Shown: positions 49,996-60,122, counted from the first letter of the stretch. The stretch: DNA of 64,000 nt from a marine actinobacterium PHSC20C1 (GCA_000153145.1 CH672415.1:1546767-1610766), one strand, 5' to 3'. The notes: a model not told the origin generated them from the sequence alone. Numbers and translations are program-made.

Positions 49996-52473
49996 TTAGG
50001 CCTCGACCTCTGCAGCTTCTTTTTCTGGCAGCCCAGGCTGGCGGCTGGTGGTAAACACGAACAGGCTGTCAACGAAGTCAACGTGCACGTGGTCGCCGGC
50101 GTTGAGTTCGCCGTGCAGGATCTTCTCACTCAGGGCGTCTTCAACTTCGTGCTGCACTGCGCGGCGGAGCGGTCGCGCACCGAGAGTGGGGTCGAACCCG
50201 ACTTCGATGAGGCGCTCCTTGGCGGGAACAGTGAGCTCGACGGTGAGGTCGCGATCCATCATGCGCTCGGAGAGTCGCTTGATGAAGAGGTCGACGATCT
50301 GCAACAGTTCTGGCTTGCTGAGCTGCGGGAACACGATGGTCTCGTCAACACGGTTGAGGAACTCAGGCTTGAAGTGCTTCTTGAGCTCTTCAACAACCTT
50401 GCCGCGCATGCGGTCGTAGCTTGTTGCCGAGTCACCCTCCACCTGGAAGCCCATTGGGCCAGCGGTGATGTCCTTGGTCCCCAGGTTGGTGGTCATGATG
50501 ATGACGGTGTTCTTGAAGTCGATCACGCGACCCTGACCGTCGGTCAAGCGACCCTCTTCGAGGATCTGCAGGAGCGAGTTGAAGATGTCGGGGTGAGCCT
50601 TCTCGATCTCATCGAACAGCACAACACTGAATGGCTTGCGGCGCACCTTCTCGGTGAGCTGGCCACCCTCTTCGAATCCTACGAATCCGGGAGGGGCACC
50701 AAACAGGCGCGAAACGGTGTGCTTTTCGCCGTACTCACTCATGTCGAGCGAGATCATGGCCGACTCGTCGTCAAACAAGAACTCGGCGAGGGCCTTAGCA
50801 AGTTCGGTCTTACCAACACCGGTCGGACCGGCGAAGATGAACGAACCACTGGGGCGGTTGGGGTCCTTGAGACCAGCGCGGGTGCGGCGAATGGTCTTGG
50901 AGAGAACCGAGATGGCTTCCTCTTGACCAATGACGCGCATGTGGAGCGCCTTCTCCATGAAGATGAGTCGGCTGGACTCTTCTTCAGTGAGCTTGAAGAC
51001 GGGGATGCCGGTTGCTGCTGCCAGAACTTCGGCAATCAGACCTTCATCCACAATTCCGCTTGCGCCGACGTCGCCGGACTTCCACTGCTTCTCAAGGCGA
51101 AGACGCTCGCCGAGGAGCTTCTTCTCTTCGTCGCGAAGGCTTGCAGCCTTTTCGAAGTCCTGGTCTTCAATTGCGCCCTCTTTTTGGCCACGGACTTCGG
51201 CGATCTTGTCGTCGAATTCACGCAGCTCAGGGGGTGCCGAAAGGATGGAGAGACGCAAACGTGCGCCCGCTTCATCCAAAAGGTCAATTGCCTTGTCTGG
51301 CAGGAACCGGTCAGACACGTAACGGTCGGCAAGGTTTGCCGCAGCAACAATGGCGCCGTCAGTGATGGAGACCTTGTGGAAGGACTCGTACTTGTCGCGG
51401 AGTCCCTTCAGGATGTTGATCGTGTGCGGCAGGTTTGGTTCGTGCACCTGAACCGACTGGAAGCGGCGCTCAAGAGCGGCATCCTTCTCGAAGTGCTTGC
51501 GGTACTCGTCGAGAGTCGTTGCACCGATCGTCTGGAGCTCGCCACGCGCTAGCAGCGGCTTCAGGATGGATGCGGCGTCAATTGCGCCCTCAGCAGCACC
51601 AGCACCAACGAGGGTGTGGATTTCGTCAATGAAGACGATGATGTCGCCACGGGTGCGGATCTCTTTCGTTACCTTCTTGAGGCGCTCTTCGAAGTCACCG
51701 CGGTAACGGCTTCCGGCGATGAGCGATCCGAGGTCGAGCGAGTACAGCTGCTTGTCCTTGAGGGTCTCAGGTACGTCGCCGTGCACGATGGCAATGGCGA
51801 GTCCTTCGACAACCGCGGTCTTACCGACACCGGGTTCACCGATGAGGACAGGGTTGTTTTTGCTGCGGCGGGAGAGGATCTGCATGACGCGTTCCATCTC
51901 CTTCTCGCGACCGATGACGGGGTCGAGCTTGCCGTCGCGTGCCGCCTGAGTGAGATTGCGGCCGAACTGGTCAAGAACCTGCGAACCCTTATCCGGGGTC
52001 GCATCGTTGCCGCCAACAGCGACAGCCTCCTTGCCCTGGAAGCTACCGAGGAGCTGGATGACCTGCTGACGCACCTTGTTGAGGTCGGCGCCGAGCTTGA
52101 CGAGAACCTGAGCGGCAACGCCTTCACCCTCACGAATGAGTCCCAACAGGATGTGCTCGGTGCCGATGTAGTTGTGGCCGAGCTGCAGCGCTTCGCGCAG
52201 GCTCAGTTCAAGTACTTTTTTGGCACGGGGCGTGAACGGGATGTGACCGGTCGGCTGCTGCTGACCCTGGCCAATGATGTCTTGCACCTGCTCGCGAACA
52301 GAGTCGAGTGAAATACCCAGCGACTCGAGTGCCTTCGCGGCAACTCCTTCGCCTTCATGAATAAGGCCAAGCAAAATGTGCTCTGTGCCGATGTAGTTGT
52401 GGTTGAGCATCTTGGCCTCTTCTTGGGCCAAAACGACTACACGACGGGCGCGGTCGGTAAATCTCTCAAACAT
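49996..52473 (-). CDS. clpC: ATP-dependent Clp protease ATP-binding subunit ClpC
   Basis: An 825-residue Hsp100 AAA+ unfoldase partner of ClpP. Two Clp-N repeats (about 1-75 and 80-145, each with [14 protein letters not shown]), then D1 with [15 protein letters not shown] (Walker A) and a [12 protein letters not shown] Walker B, a UVR/M-domain stretch (about 420-460), and D2 with [19 protein letters not shown] and [14 protein letters not shown]. An Ala/Glu-rich tail ends the chain. AAGGAG precedes the ATG. Full length with no defects. Confidence 0.97.
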   Translation of the reverse strand: MFERFTDRARRVVVLAQEEAKMLNHNYIGTEHILLGLIHEGEGVAAKALESLGISLDSVREQVQDIIGQGQQQPTGHIPFTPRAKKVLELSLREALQLGHNYIGTEHILLGLIREGEGVAAQVLVKLGADLNKVRQQVIQLLGSFQGKEAVAVGGNDATPDKGSQVLDQFGRNLTQAARDGKLDPVIGREKEMERVMQILSRRSKNNPVLIGEPGVGKTAVVEGLAIAIVHGDVPETLKDKQLYSLDLGSLIAGSRYRGDFEERLKKVTKEIRTRGDIIVFIDEIHTLVGAGAAEGAIDAASILKPLLARGELQTIGATTLDEYRKHFEKDAALERRFQSVQVHEPNLPHTINILKGLRDKYESFHKVSITDGAIVAAANLADRYVSDRFLPDKAIDLLDEAGARLRLSILSAPPELREFDDKIAEVRGQKEGAIEDQDFEKAASLRDEEKKLLGERLRLEKQWKSGDVGASGIVDEGLIAEVLAAATGIPVFKLTEEESSRLIFMEKALHMRVIGQEEAISVLSKTIRRTRAGLKDPNRPSGSFIFAGPTGVGKTELAKALAEFLFDDESAMISLDMSEYGEKHTVSRLFGAPPGFVGFEEGGQLTEKVRRKPFSVVLFDEIEKAHPDIFNSLLQILEEGRLTDGQGRVIDFKNTVIIMTTNLGTKDITAGPMGFQVEGDSATSYDRMRGKVVEELKKHFKPEFLNRVDETIVFPQLSKPELLQIVDLFIKRLSERMMDRDLTVELTVPAKERLIEVGFDPTLGARPLRRAVQHEVEDALSEKILHGELNAGDHVHVDFVDSLFVFTTSRQPGLPEKEAAEVEA

Positions 52474-52559
52474 CTCTTCACTCCTTAGATACCGCTACGA
52501 ATTCGGTACCGATGTAAAGAGACTAACCAGTGAAATCGTGAAATAGTCCGGTGTTCGCC

Positions 52560-53465
52560 CTAGGCGTGACTGTCTATTGCTAGCGGCTGCGCCCCGTAGA
52601 GCTCTTCGATGAAGTCGGCGAAGCCGTCCATCGTGGAGTGGATCGAACTCTGGGAGAAGTGGAGCGGATCCCATGCCCCGTATAAGGTGATTTTCATCTG
52701 GCCAGCTTCGGCATCGATCGGCATGGAGTGCAGTCCATAGCGCGAGTCGTCCGACAAGATGCACACGCCTTTTCCTGCAGCGGCGAGCGCCTGTGCGACA
52801 TGGGTGGATGCGGTCTCGAATGCGGGTTGATAAGAGAGGCCCGCGCGCGTGATCGCGTCATCGAACATCCGGCGAACCCCTTGGTCATTGCTCATCACGA
52901 TGAGAGGCCATTTCACGAGTTCGGCAAGCGAAATGCTTGTCAGCGAAGCAAGGGGGCTGTCTTTGGCGCACTGGGCCCAAAGATACGCATGGCCGATCAC
53001 TTTCGACGGCAAGTCAGACGGCGGTACCCGAGTGCCGATTGCGAGATCTGCTGCACCCGTGGCGACGTTGTCGTACACCTTCTCGGGGCTCTGTTCGATG
53101 ACGTTCACGATTAGTCCGTCGTGACCGCTGCGCACAATGTACGGCGCGACAAGGTCTGAGACGGTTGCCGGGGCGGCGACTAGGGTCAGTCGAGTGGCAT
53201 CGCCTGAGGCCATTTGCTGCATGCTGACGGATGCCCGTTCCGAGCGGGCAATGAGGTCGCGGGCGATCGGCAGCAGACTTCGCCCAGCCGCGGTGAGCGT
53301 GACGGCGCGACTAGACCTGTCGAAGAGGGCGAGCTGCAACCTTTCCTCGAATGCGCGGAGTTGGCGCGAAAGCGAGGGCTGAGCAACGCGGAGTGCGCGG
53401 GATGCCGCAGTGATTGACCCGTGATCTACAACCGCAACGAAGTAACGCAGAATTCTCAATTCCAT
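52560..53465 (-). CDS. LysR-family regulator of the first peptide ABC operon
   Basis: A 301-residue LysR protein. The N-terminal wHTH runs MELRILRYFVAVVDHGSITA and ASRALRVAQPSLSRQLRAFE; the C-terminal effector domain is typical (LTLVAAPATVSDLVAPYI, AADLAIGTR). It lies divergent from a peptide ABC operon and probably regulates it. ATG 53465 has GGAGG 5 nt upstream; the ORF reaching 53555 extends into the shared promoter and is rejected. Confidence 0.9.
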   Translation of the reverse strand: MELRILRYFVAVVDHGSITAASRALRVAQPSLSRQLRAFEERLQLALFDRSSRAVTLTAAGRSLLPIARDLIARSERASVSMQQMASGDATRLTLVAAPATVSDLVAPYIVRSGHDGLIVNVIEQSPEKVYDNVATGAADLAIGTRVPPSDLPSKVIGHAYLWAQCAKDSPLASLTSISLAELVKWPLIVMSNDQGVRRMFDDAITRAGLSYQPAFETASTHVAQALAAAGKGVCILSDDSRYGLHSMPIDAEAGQMKITLYGAWDPLHFSQSSIHSTMDGFADFIEELYGAQPLAIDSHA

Positions 53466-53481
53466 CCATGCCTCCAAGATA

Positions 53482-53510
53482 TGCATAACCCAGTTAACAA
53501 GTATTATGCA
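53482..53510. promoter_or_regulatory. Putative LysR operator
   Basis: TGCATAA (53482-53488) and TTATGCA (53504-53510) form a perfect inverted repeat with a 15-bp spacer that itself contains GTTAAC. It sits in the divergent region between the LysR gene and the ABC operon, 17-45 bp from the LysR start. Spacing and position suit a LysR binding site. Confidence 0.65.
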
Positions 53511-53581
53511 GCACCGGTGTCGCGCTCCTATGCTTGGCCCAAACAGCAGCACCACTTACCCCACACACCAGGAGATCAACG

Positions 53582-55177
53582 ATGACTTCACTCAAGCCGC
53601 GCGCCCAATGGAGGTGGCTCACCGCAATTGCAGCGGCCAGCACCGTGTTGCTCGCTTCGGGATGCAGCGCCGCCGCCCCTGACAGCTCCGGACCCCAAGT
53701 GCTCAATGTCGCGGCATCTGCCGGCATTACCACCTGGGACCCCATCGCGTCGTTCTCGACCGAAGCCCTATATATGGGCAACTTCTATGAGCCCCTCTTG
53801 TGGGCGAATCCTGCTGATTCCGACGAACCATTCACCCCAGCACTCGCCGAATCTTGGGAGACTAGCGAAGACGGACTCTCCTGGACCTTCACCATCCGCG
53901 AAGGCGTGACGTTCCACGACGGCGAAGCGCTCAATGCCGCGGCAGTCAAGGGAAGCCTCGACGCGGCAGCCGAACGCGCTGGCGCATCCTTCATCTGGGC
54001 ACCGCTCGACAACATCGAGACTCCTGACGAGTTCACTGTTGTAATCAACCTGGCTTATCCCGCCCCCGTCGACTTGATCGCAGCATCCACGTACGGCGCC
54101 TGGATCGTCTCGCCGGCAGCTCTCGAGGCGGCCGCGGAGGATGACACGTACTTTGAATCCGGAATCGAAGCCGGAACTGGTCCATACTCGCTCAAGTCGT
54201 ACACCCCGGGAAGCGAAGTTGTTCTCGAGAAATTTGACGGCTATTGGAATGACGAGCGGGCAAGCTACTACGACATCGTCGACGTAGCCATCACTCCTGA
54301 CGCCGTCACCGCTCAGCAGATGCTGAACGCAGGCGAAGTCGACCTCTCTACCGCAATTCCGCTTGAGACCGTTGCCGACCTCGTGGACGACCCCGACTTC
54401 ACGGTCGCCGACTACAACTCACCGTTTAGCTTCCTTGCGATGTTCAATACCACTCGCGCGCCGCTCGACAACGTCACAGTGCGCCAGGCGCTCTCGTACG
54501 CGATTCCGTATGACGACATCATCACGGTCGGCGGCCAAGGCTACGGAACGCAGAGCCACGGACCGGTTCCCCGCGGAATCTTCCCGTTCTCTGAAGACGT
54601 ACCGCAGTACGAGTACGACCTCGAAAAGGCAGCCGACCTGCTCGCGCAGGCGGGCCATGAGGGTGGCGGATTCACACTGAACCTCAGCTACGCCTCGGAG
54701 AACCTCTCTGAAGCCCGCTTCGTGACGCTCATCAAAGACTCCTTTGCCAAGGTAGGTGTCGAGGTCAACATCAAGGCCGAACTGTTCAACCAACAATGGG
54801 AGACAGCTAAGGCAGACCCCGCGACCGCACAGGACATTTTCGTTCTCTACTACTGGCCGACCTACAGTGACGCTGGTTCAGACAACATGTGGTCACTGTT
54901 CCACTCATCAGAAAAGCCGTTCTTCAACCTGAGCTACTGGAACAACGCAGATTACGACGCTCTTGTGGATGAAGCGGGAAGCCTGACCGGAACTGATAAG
55001 GATGCCGCAGCCGCGACCTACCAAGACGCCATGGACATCCTCTACGACGAGGCTCCGGCAGCGTTCCTGTACGACGTTCGTGCAGTCTCGGTAGTTCCGA
55101 CCGGCCTCGAAGTTCGAGGATTCAACGAGAACTACCCGTTCACGACCTTCTTCAACTTCATCCGGCCCGTAGCCTAA
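53582..55177 (+). CDS. Peptide/nickel-type ABC transporter substrate-binding lipoprotein
   Basis: A 531-residue family 5 solute-binding protein. The lipobox is LASGC (Cys28) after a basic n-region. TPALAESWETSEDGLSWTF-like and FTIREGVTFHDGE are SBP_bac_5 signatures, with a GTGPYSLKSYTPGSEVVL segment in the middle. Its role is to capture oligopeptides or similar cationic/amide substrates for the permease. ATG 53582 has AGGAG 7 nt upstream. First gene of the five-gene import operon. Confidence 0.92.
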   Translation: MTSLKPRAQWRWLTAIAAASTVLLASGCSAAAPDSSGPQVLNVAASAGITTWDPIASFSTEALYMGNFYEPLLWANPADSDEPFTPALAESWETSEDGLSWTFTIREGVTFHDGEALNAAAVKGSLDAAAERAGASFIWAPLDNIETPDEFTVVINLAYPAPVDLIAASTYGAWIVSPAALEAAAEDDTYFESGIEAGTGPYSLKSYTPGSEVVLEKFDGYWNDERASYYDIVDVAITPDAVTAQQMLNAGEVDLSTAIPLETVADLVDDPDFTVADYNSPFSFLAMFNTTRAPLDNVTVRQALSYAIPYDDIITVGGQGYGTQSHGPVPRGIFPFSEDVPQYEYDLEKAADLLAQAGHEGGGFTLNLSYASENLSEARFVTLIKDSFAKVGVEVNIKAELFNQQWETAKADPATAQDIFVLYYWPTYSDAGSDNMWSLFHSSEKPFFNLSYWNNADYDALVDEAGSLTGTDKDAAAATYQDAMDILYDEAPAAFLYDVRAVSVVPTGLEVRGFNENYPFTTFFNFIRPVA

Positions 55178-55182
55178 AACTC

Positions 55183-55216
55183 AATCGGGTGCGGGCGGCA
55201 GCGTCCGCACCCGATT
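55183..55216 (+). other. Intercistronic stem-loop after the binding-protein gene
   Basis: AATCGGGTGCGG (55183-55194) and CCGCACCCGATT (55205-55216) form a perfect 12-bp stem with a 10-nt loop, starting 6 nt after the stop. Stems at this position often protect and enrich binding-protein mRNA over the permease genes, or act as partial terminators. No T-run follows. Confidence 0.75.
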
Positions 55217-55256
55217 AGGCCGGAAGCAGCACCACCGATAGAAGGTTTGCATCATC

Positions 55257-56273
55257 ATGCTCAGATTCACACTCAAACGGCTTCTCACCGCCGTCGTCGT
55301 GTTGCTCATTCTGACGCTCGTTGTCTTTCTGATGACGCGGTTGATCCCCAGCAATCCGGCGATCGTCTATGTGGGCCCCAAAGCTCCCCCCGAGGTCATC
55401 GCTAGGGTGACCGCCGAGCTAGGACTCGACCGCCCGATCTTTGTTCAGTACTTCGAATACCTCGGTGGGCTATTCACTGGAGATTGGGGAAACTCGCTCT
55501 CCACCAAACGACCAGTGTTGCTCGAACTCGCCACGAGGCTCCCAGCAACTCTCGAGCTCATCGCAGCGGCAATGGCGATCGCAGCACTCGGGGGCGTCAC
55601 GCTTGGCGTGCTTGCCGTCCGCCGGCCAGGAAGGATTCTCGACGGCGCCATCCGCTTCCTATCCATTGGGGGCGTTTCAATGCCCGCCTTCTGGCTAGGA
55701 CTCCTTCTTCAGCTGTTCTTCGTTGGCAATCTGAAACTGCTGCCAGCGACCGGCCAGTTCAGCAACGCTCTCGAATACACAAACCCGATTACCCCGGTGA
55801 CCAACTTCGCACTCTTCGACAGCCTCATCACCGGAAATTGGGCTGCGTTCGGCGATGGCCTGCAGCACCTGATTCTTCCGGCAATCACTCTGGCCGCCTA
55901 CCCGCTTGGGCTGATGGCCCGCATGGTGCGGTCAGCAATGCTCGAGGTCCTCGGCCAAGACCACATCTTTACGGCACGGGCGTACGGGCTACCTGAACGA
56001 GTGGTGCACTGGAAGCTGGCGCTCAAGAACGCATTGCCATCGACGGTGACCGTGTTTGGACTCTCTATCGCCTACGCCCTCACGGGAACCTTCTTCGTCG
56101 AAGTCGTCTTCAATTGGCCCGGGATCGGACAATTTATCACCGCTGCCATGGTTGCCGTTGACTACCCGACCATCATGGCGGTCACCCTTCTTGGCGCAGC
56201 AGCCTACCTGCTCTCCAACTTTGTGGTCGATGTCGTACAAGCCAAAATCGACCCCCGGGTGAGGATCTCATGA
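55257..56273 (+). CDS. ABC transporter permease, DppB type
   Basis: A 338-residue inner-membrane permease with six helices, starting MLRFTLKRLLTAVVVLLILT. The EAA-loop region is LARMVRSAMLEVLGQDHIFTARA (part), followed by YGLPERVVHWKLALKNALPS, standard for DppB/OppB. ATG with AGAAGG 10 nt upstream. The stop overlaps the DppC-type start (ATGA). Confidence 0.93.
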   Translation: MLRFTLKRLLTAVVVLLILTLVVFLMTRLIPSNPAIVYVGPKAPPEVIARVTAELGLDRPIFVQYFEYLGGLFTGDWGNSLSTKRPVLLELATRLPATLELIAAAMAIAALGGVTLGVLAVRRPGRILDGAIRFLSIGGVSMPAFWLGLLLQLFFVGNLKLLPATGQFSNALEYTNPITPVTNFALFDSLITGNWAAFGDGLQHLILPAITLAAYPLGLMARMVRSAMLEVLGQDHIFTARAYGLPERVVHWKLALKNALPSTVTVFGLSIAYALTGTFFVEVVFNWPGIGQFITAAMVAVDYPTIMAVTLLGAAAYLLSNFVVDVVQAKIDPRVRIS

Positions 56274-57175
56274 CCTATCCACTGCTCCCCGTTGTCCCCT
56301 CGCTCACTCCCGTGAACGAGCGCTTCACGGGCCTTCGCCACCTCGGCCGAGTTCTGAGCCGTGACTGGTTGGCCGCGTTCGGGTTGGTCCTTGTCGTTCT
56401 CGTCCTTGTGCTCGCTGTGTTCGGAAAGTGGATTGCTCCGCACCCTGAGGAAGGCGCGGGTCTCGCCAACATTCCAAACCGCAACCTCGCACCGGGTGCA
56501 GCTCACTGGTTCGGGACCGATGAACTTGGCCGGGATGTTCTCAGTCGCGTCATCATCGGAGCCGGACCGGCTTTGAGCGTTGCTCTGTTCGTGGTTGTAG
56601 CCGCTGCCACCATCGGCATAGTGCTCGGAGCGATCGCTGGCTACCGCGGTGGATGGTTTGACACCGTCATCATGCGAATCACCGAGTTCTTCCAGTCCTT
56701 CCCGCCGCTCCTGCTAGCGATGATCACCGTCGCCCTCCTCGGCGCTGGACCAGTCAACGTCGGAATCGCGCTAGCCATCGCCTGGTGGCCTTGGTATGCA
56801 CGCATCGTGCGCGCAGAAGCCGCCTCGCTGCGCGACCGATCCTTCGTAGAAGCGGCGAGAGCAATGGGAGTGCCAACGTGGCGCATCCTCTACCGTCACA
56901 TTTTGCGCAACAGCACGACGCCGATCCTCGTGCAGGCGACCGTCGACATCGGCACGGTCGTGCTCTGGGTCGGATCCCTCGCCTTCATCGGTCTTGGCGC
57001 GCAGCCTCCATCACCGGACTGGGGTCTGATGGTGCAAGAGGGTCGCGGTGTCATCCTTAATCGCTGGTGGATTTCCACTTTCCCTGGACTGGCGATCTTC
57101 GTCACGGTGCTCGGGTTCAACTTGATCGGAGACGCCTTGCGCGACATCCTTGACCCTCGGCAGACGAAACGATGA
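56270..57175 (+). CDS. ABC transporter permease, DppC type
   Basis: A 301-residue permease. The N-terminal cytoplasmic stretch ends in NLAPGAAHWFGTDELGRDVLSRV, the DppC/OppC signature, then five or six helices with AASLRDRSFVEAARAMGVPTW as the EAA loop that docks to the ATPase. It pairs with the preceding DppB-type subunit. 4-nt overlaps join both flanks. Confidence 0.93.
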   Translation: MTYPLLPVVPSLTPVNERFTGLRHLGRVLSRDWLAAFGLVLVVLVLVLAVFGKWIAPHPEEGAGLANIPNRNLAPGAAHWFGTDELGRDVLSRVIIGAGPALSVALFVVVAAATIGIVLGAIAGYRGGWFDTVIMRITEFFQSFPPLLLAMITVALLGAGPVNVGIALAIAWWPWYARIVRAEAASLRDRSFVEAARAMGVPTWRILYRHILRNSTTPILVQATVDIGTVVLWVGSLAFIGLGAQPPSPDWGLMVQEGRGVILNRWWISTFPGLAIFVTVLGFNLIGDALRDILDPRQTKR

Positions 57176-58131
57176 GCGCGTTGCTGTCAGTGAAAGACCT
57201 ACGGATCGATTTTGTCGACCGAGGGCGGGTTACTAACACTCCAGTGCGGGGAATCGACCTTGAGGTCGGCCATGGGGAGATTATCGGAGTCGTCGGCGAG
57301 TCCGGTTGCGGCAAGACTCTTACGGGTCTCGCTGTGCTCGGGCTCCTGCCTGGAGGAGCAACAGCGACCGGAAGCGTGTTGCTCGATGGCGGAGACCAAC
57401 TAGCTCCGAACGCTGCGAACCGTCGGGGTGAAGACGTCTCCATCGTGTTCCAGAATCCCGGAACCGCGTTCAATCCGGTGTTCACTATCGGAGCGCAATT
57501 GCGAAATGTAGTGCGCCGTCATCGTGACTTCACAAAGCGTGAAGAGGATGCCCACATTCTCAACTACCTCACCCTCGTTCAACTGCCCGACCCCGCCCGT
57601 GCTGCGGCATCGTATCCCCACGAGCTGTCCGGCGGGATGTTGCAACGGGCGATGATCGCGATGGCGTTACTGTGCGAGCCAAAACTGTTGATCCTCGACG
57701 AGCCGACCACCGCACTGGACGTCACCGTCGCCAAGCAAATCCTCGAACTGGTGCTCGACCTACAGCGCCAGTTTGGCTTCAGCGTGCTGCTCATCACCCA
57801 CAATCTCGGCATCGTGCACGACATTTGCGACCGGGTAGCTGTGCTGTATGCGGGTCGAGTAATCGAACTTGGCGAGACGGCAGAAGTGCTCAAAAGTCCG
57901 AAGCACCCCTACACCCAGGGCCTGCTCGATGCGCTTCCCGGAAACCGTGACCCCAATATGCCGCTGGCCGCGATTCGCGGAACGGTGCCGAGCAATTTGC
58001 TCGGAATCACGGGCTGTGCTTTTGCCGATCGCTGCCCACTGGTGATCGACGAATGCCGTCGAATTGACCCGGCGCTGCTCGAATCTACGAACGGGCACGC
58101 TGATGCCTGCATAAGGACGGTGCGCGCATGA
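57172..58131 (+). CDS. ABC transporter ATP-binding protein, DppD type
   Basis: A 319-residue ATPase. Walker A is GESGCGKT (about 43), the ABC signature is LSGGMLQRAMIAMAL, and Walker B is LLILDEPTTALDVT, followed by VLLITHNLGIV. The C-terminal oligopeptide-type tail (GCAFADRCPLVIDECR) with paired Cys is characteristic of DppD/OppD. First of two different ATPases, so the transporter is a heterodimeric engine. Confidence 0.93.
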   Translation: MSALLSVKDLRIDFVDRGRVTNTPVRGIDLEVGHGEIIGVVGESGCGKTLTGLAVLGLLPGGATATGSVLLDGGDQLAPNAANRRGEDVSIVFQNPGTAFNPVFTIGAQLRNVVRRHRDFTKREEDAHILNYLTLVQLPDPARAAASYPHELSGGMLQRAMIAMALLCEPKLLILDEPTTALDVTVAKQILELVLDLQRQFGFSVLLITHNLGIVHDICDRVAVLYAGRVIELGETAEVLKSPKHPYTQGLLDALPGNRDPNMPLAAIRGTVPSNLLGITGCAFADRCPLVIDECRRIDPALLESTNGHADACIRTVRA

Positions 58132-58904
58132 GCGCCGTATTGGACCTGCAAGATGTAGTCAAAGTATTTGGCACCCGTCGGCATCCGCACCGAGCAGTAG
58201 ACGGGGTCAGTCTCAGAGTTGAGGAAGGCAGCATCTTCGGCCTCGTCGGAGAATCGGGTTCAGGCAAGACAACACTCGCGCGGTGCGCGCTCCACCTCAT
58301 TGAGCCCACCAGCGGACGTGCCGTCTTTGAAGGACAAGAGCTCGGCGCACTCAGTCGGGGTCAACTCCGCTCACTGCGCTCTCGTCTTGGCGTCGTTTTT
58401 CAGAACCCCGTCGCGGCGCTCAACCCGAGGATGACAATCGCGAGCCTCGTTGCGGAGCCGCTGGTAACGCACACCAAGCTTCGCGGCTCCGAGCTAAAGA
58501 GCCGCGTGCTCGAACTACTCGACGATGTTGGTCTGGGCAGCGCGTACCCAAGTCGACTTCCCCATCAGTTGTCCGGTGGTCAGTTACAACGAGTGGGGAT
58601 CGCCCGCGCACTCGCCACCACACCACGGATGTTGATCCTCGATGAACCGACGTCTGCCTTAGATGTGTCAGTGCAGGCCCAAATTCTCAATCTGCTGCGC
58701 GAACTCAGAACCCGCCACGATCTCACCTACTTGCTGATCTCCCATGATTTGGATGTCATCCGCTACATGTGCGACTCGGTCGCCGTGATGAAACAGGGGC
58801 AGATCATCGAACGTGGTGACACCGGGGCGGTATTCGGCAACCCTGAGCACGAATACACCAGGAGTTTGCTTGCGGCTACTCCAGGGCAGAGGAGAATCCG
58901 ATGA
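58128..58904 (+). CDS. ABC transporter ATP-binding protein, DppF type
   Basis: A 258-residue ATPase with GESGSGKTTLARCAL (Walker A), LSGGQLQRVGIARAL (signature) and LILDEPTSALDVS (Walker B). It is shorter than common DppF proteins because the C-terminal oligopeptide-domain tail is absent, ending soon after EHEYTRSLLAATPG. 4-nt overlap with the preceding ATPase and with the hydrolase that follows. Confidence 0.92.
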   Translation: MSAVLDLQDVVKVFGTRRHPHRAVDGVSLRVEEGSIFGLVGESGSGKTTLARCALHLIEPTSGRAVFEGQELGALSRGQLRSLRSRLGVVFQNPVAALNPRMTIASLVAEPLVTHTKLRGSELKSRVLELLDDVGLGSAYPSRLPHQLSGGQLQRVGIARALATTPRMLILDEPTSALDVSVQAQILNLLRELRTRHDLTYLLISHDLDVIRYMCDSVAVMKQGQIIERGDTGAVFGNPEHEYTRSLLAATPGQRRIR

Positions 58905-60034
58905 CCTCAGTAAACAATGACGTCACGCTCGAGAACTGGCAGCAGGCTCCCTACAGTCGGTGGGGATTCTGGCATCTGGAAGAATTGGTTCCCTGCGCGA
59001 CAATCGCGGGCGGTCAAGGATTAGCCGACCGCACCACGCTTCCCAGTCTCGCCGGCATCATCCCTGATCTCGACTCGCGCCTTGAAGAGTCATTCACCGA
59101 CGCGTTGGTGGTGCTCCACGGCGGAGAGGTCGTGCACGAACAGTACTTTGGCGAAGGCGGGATTGGCCAGCGACATGTGCTCATGTCGGTCTCTAAGTCG
59201 TTGGGCGCGCTGGTTATCGGTCGCCTTGTGCAGCGGGGGTTGATCGACCCTGCGCAGTCCATCTCGCATTACCTGCCGGAGCTCTCGGATGGCGCGTACG
59301 GCGATGCGACAGTGCAGCAGACGCTCGATATGACTGTGGCCGTACGGTACCGCGAGGAGTATTGGGCCTCCGATTCTGAGGTTCAAGTTCAAGATCGAGT
59401 TGCGGGCTGGCGTGAGCGACTCGACGGTGACCCGGCAGACACCTACGAGTTTCTCAAGACTTTGAAGCATGACGGCACGCATGGTCAGGTTTTCCGCTAT
59501 GTCTCGGCAAATACTGATGTTCTGGCGTGGGTTATCGAACGTGTTACCGGTCAGTCATACGTTGATGGTCTCTCCACGGAATTGTGGAGCCTGATCTCTC
59601 CAGAACTGGATGCAACCATCACTGTTGAACCTAGTGGCTTTGCGTTTGCTAACGGCGGCATTGCCTGCACTGCACGAGATCTCGCCAACGTCGGGGCCCT
59701 CATGCTGCGCAACGGCATGACCGCCGACGGACCAGTGATTCCGGCACAGTGGATCGCTGATACTCAACGCGGCGGCGACCGACAGGCAGCCGCTGGATCC
59801 GTATTTCAGCAAGTTCACCCCAACGGCAGTTACCGCAATCAGTGGTGGGTGACAGGTGATGATCGTGGCAGCTATTACGCTGCTGGCATCCACGGTCAGT
59901 TTTTGTGGATTGACCCGAGCACGCAGACGATTATCGTCAAGTTTTCATCGTGGCCCGAGTCAATCGCTGAAAAATGGACTCGATTTCACGCGGCACTCTT
60001 CGAAGAAATCGCGCTCGCCGTCTCTGCGAAATAG
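58901..60034 (+). CDS. Cytosolic serine hydrolase, beta-lactamase/NylB-like fold
   Basis: A 377-residue class C beta-lactamase-fold hydrolase. The nucleophile motif SVSK (about 96-99, Ser and Lys) is in VLMSVSKSLGAL; the second motif is YVSANT (about 200); a third HG-type element is IHGQFLWID. No signal peptide is present, so it acts in the cytosol. It resembles 6-aminohexanoate-dimer hydrolase (NylB). As the fifth gene of the import operon (ATGA overlap) it probably cleaves the imported amide or peptide, an inference from context. Confidence 0.85.
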   Translation: MTSVNNDVTLENWQQAPYSRWGFWHLEELVPCATIAGGQGLADRTTLPSLAGIIPDLDSRLEESFTDALVVLHGGEVVHEQYFGEGGIGQRHVLMSVSKSLGALVIGRLVQRGLIDPAQSISHYLPELSDGAYGDATVQQTLDMTVAVRYREEYWASDSEVQVQDRVAGWRERLDGDPADTYEFLKTLKHDGTHGQVFRYVSANTDVLAWVIERVTGQSYVDGLSTELWSLISPELDATITVEPSGFAFANGGIACTARDLANVGALMLRNGMTADGPVIPAQWIADTQRGGDRQAAAGSVFQQVHPNGSYRNQWWVTGDDRGSYYAAGIHGQFLWIDPSTQTIIVKFSSWPESIAEKWTRFHAALFEEIALAVSAK

Positions 60035-60088
60035 GAGGTTCTCGCGGTTTCTCCGCAAGACCACAACAAAGTTAATCATTCTGTAACG

Positions 60089-60116
60089 TTATGCCGAGGT
60101 GGTTTGGCCATAAGGT
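60089..60116 (+). promoter_or_regulatory. Promoter of the second LysR gene with possible self-operator
   Basis: TAAGGT (60111-60116) ends 6 nt before the ATG at 60123. TTATG (60089-60093) and CATAA (60109-60113) form a 5-bp dyad with a 15-bp spacer overlapping that -10, a plausible autorepression site. Confidence 0.4.
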
Positions 60117-60122
60117 GTCGTT

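Noticed and set aside
50083-51552. A 489-codon plus-strand frame inside clpC
   Set aside because: Antisense shadow of an intact, highly conserved gene, without motifs.
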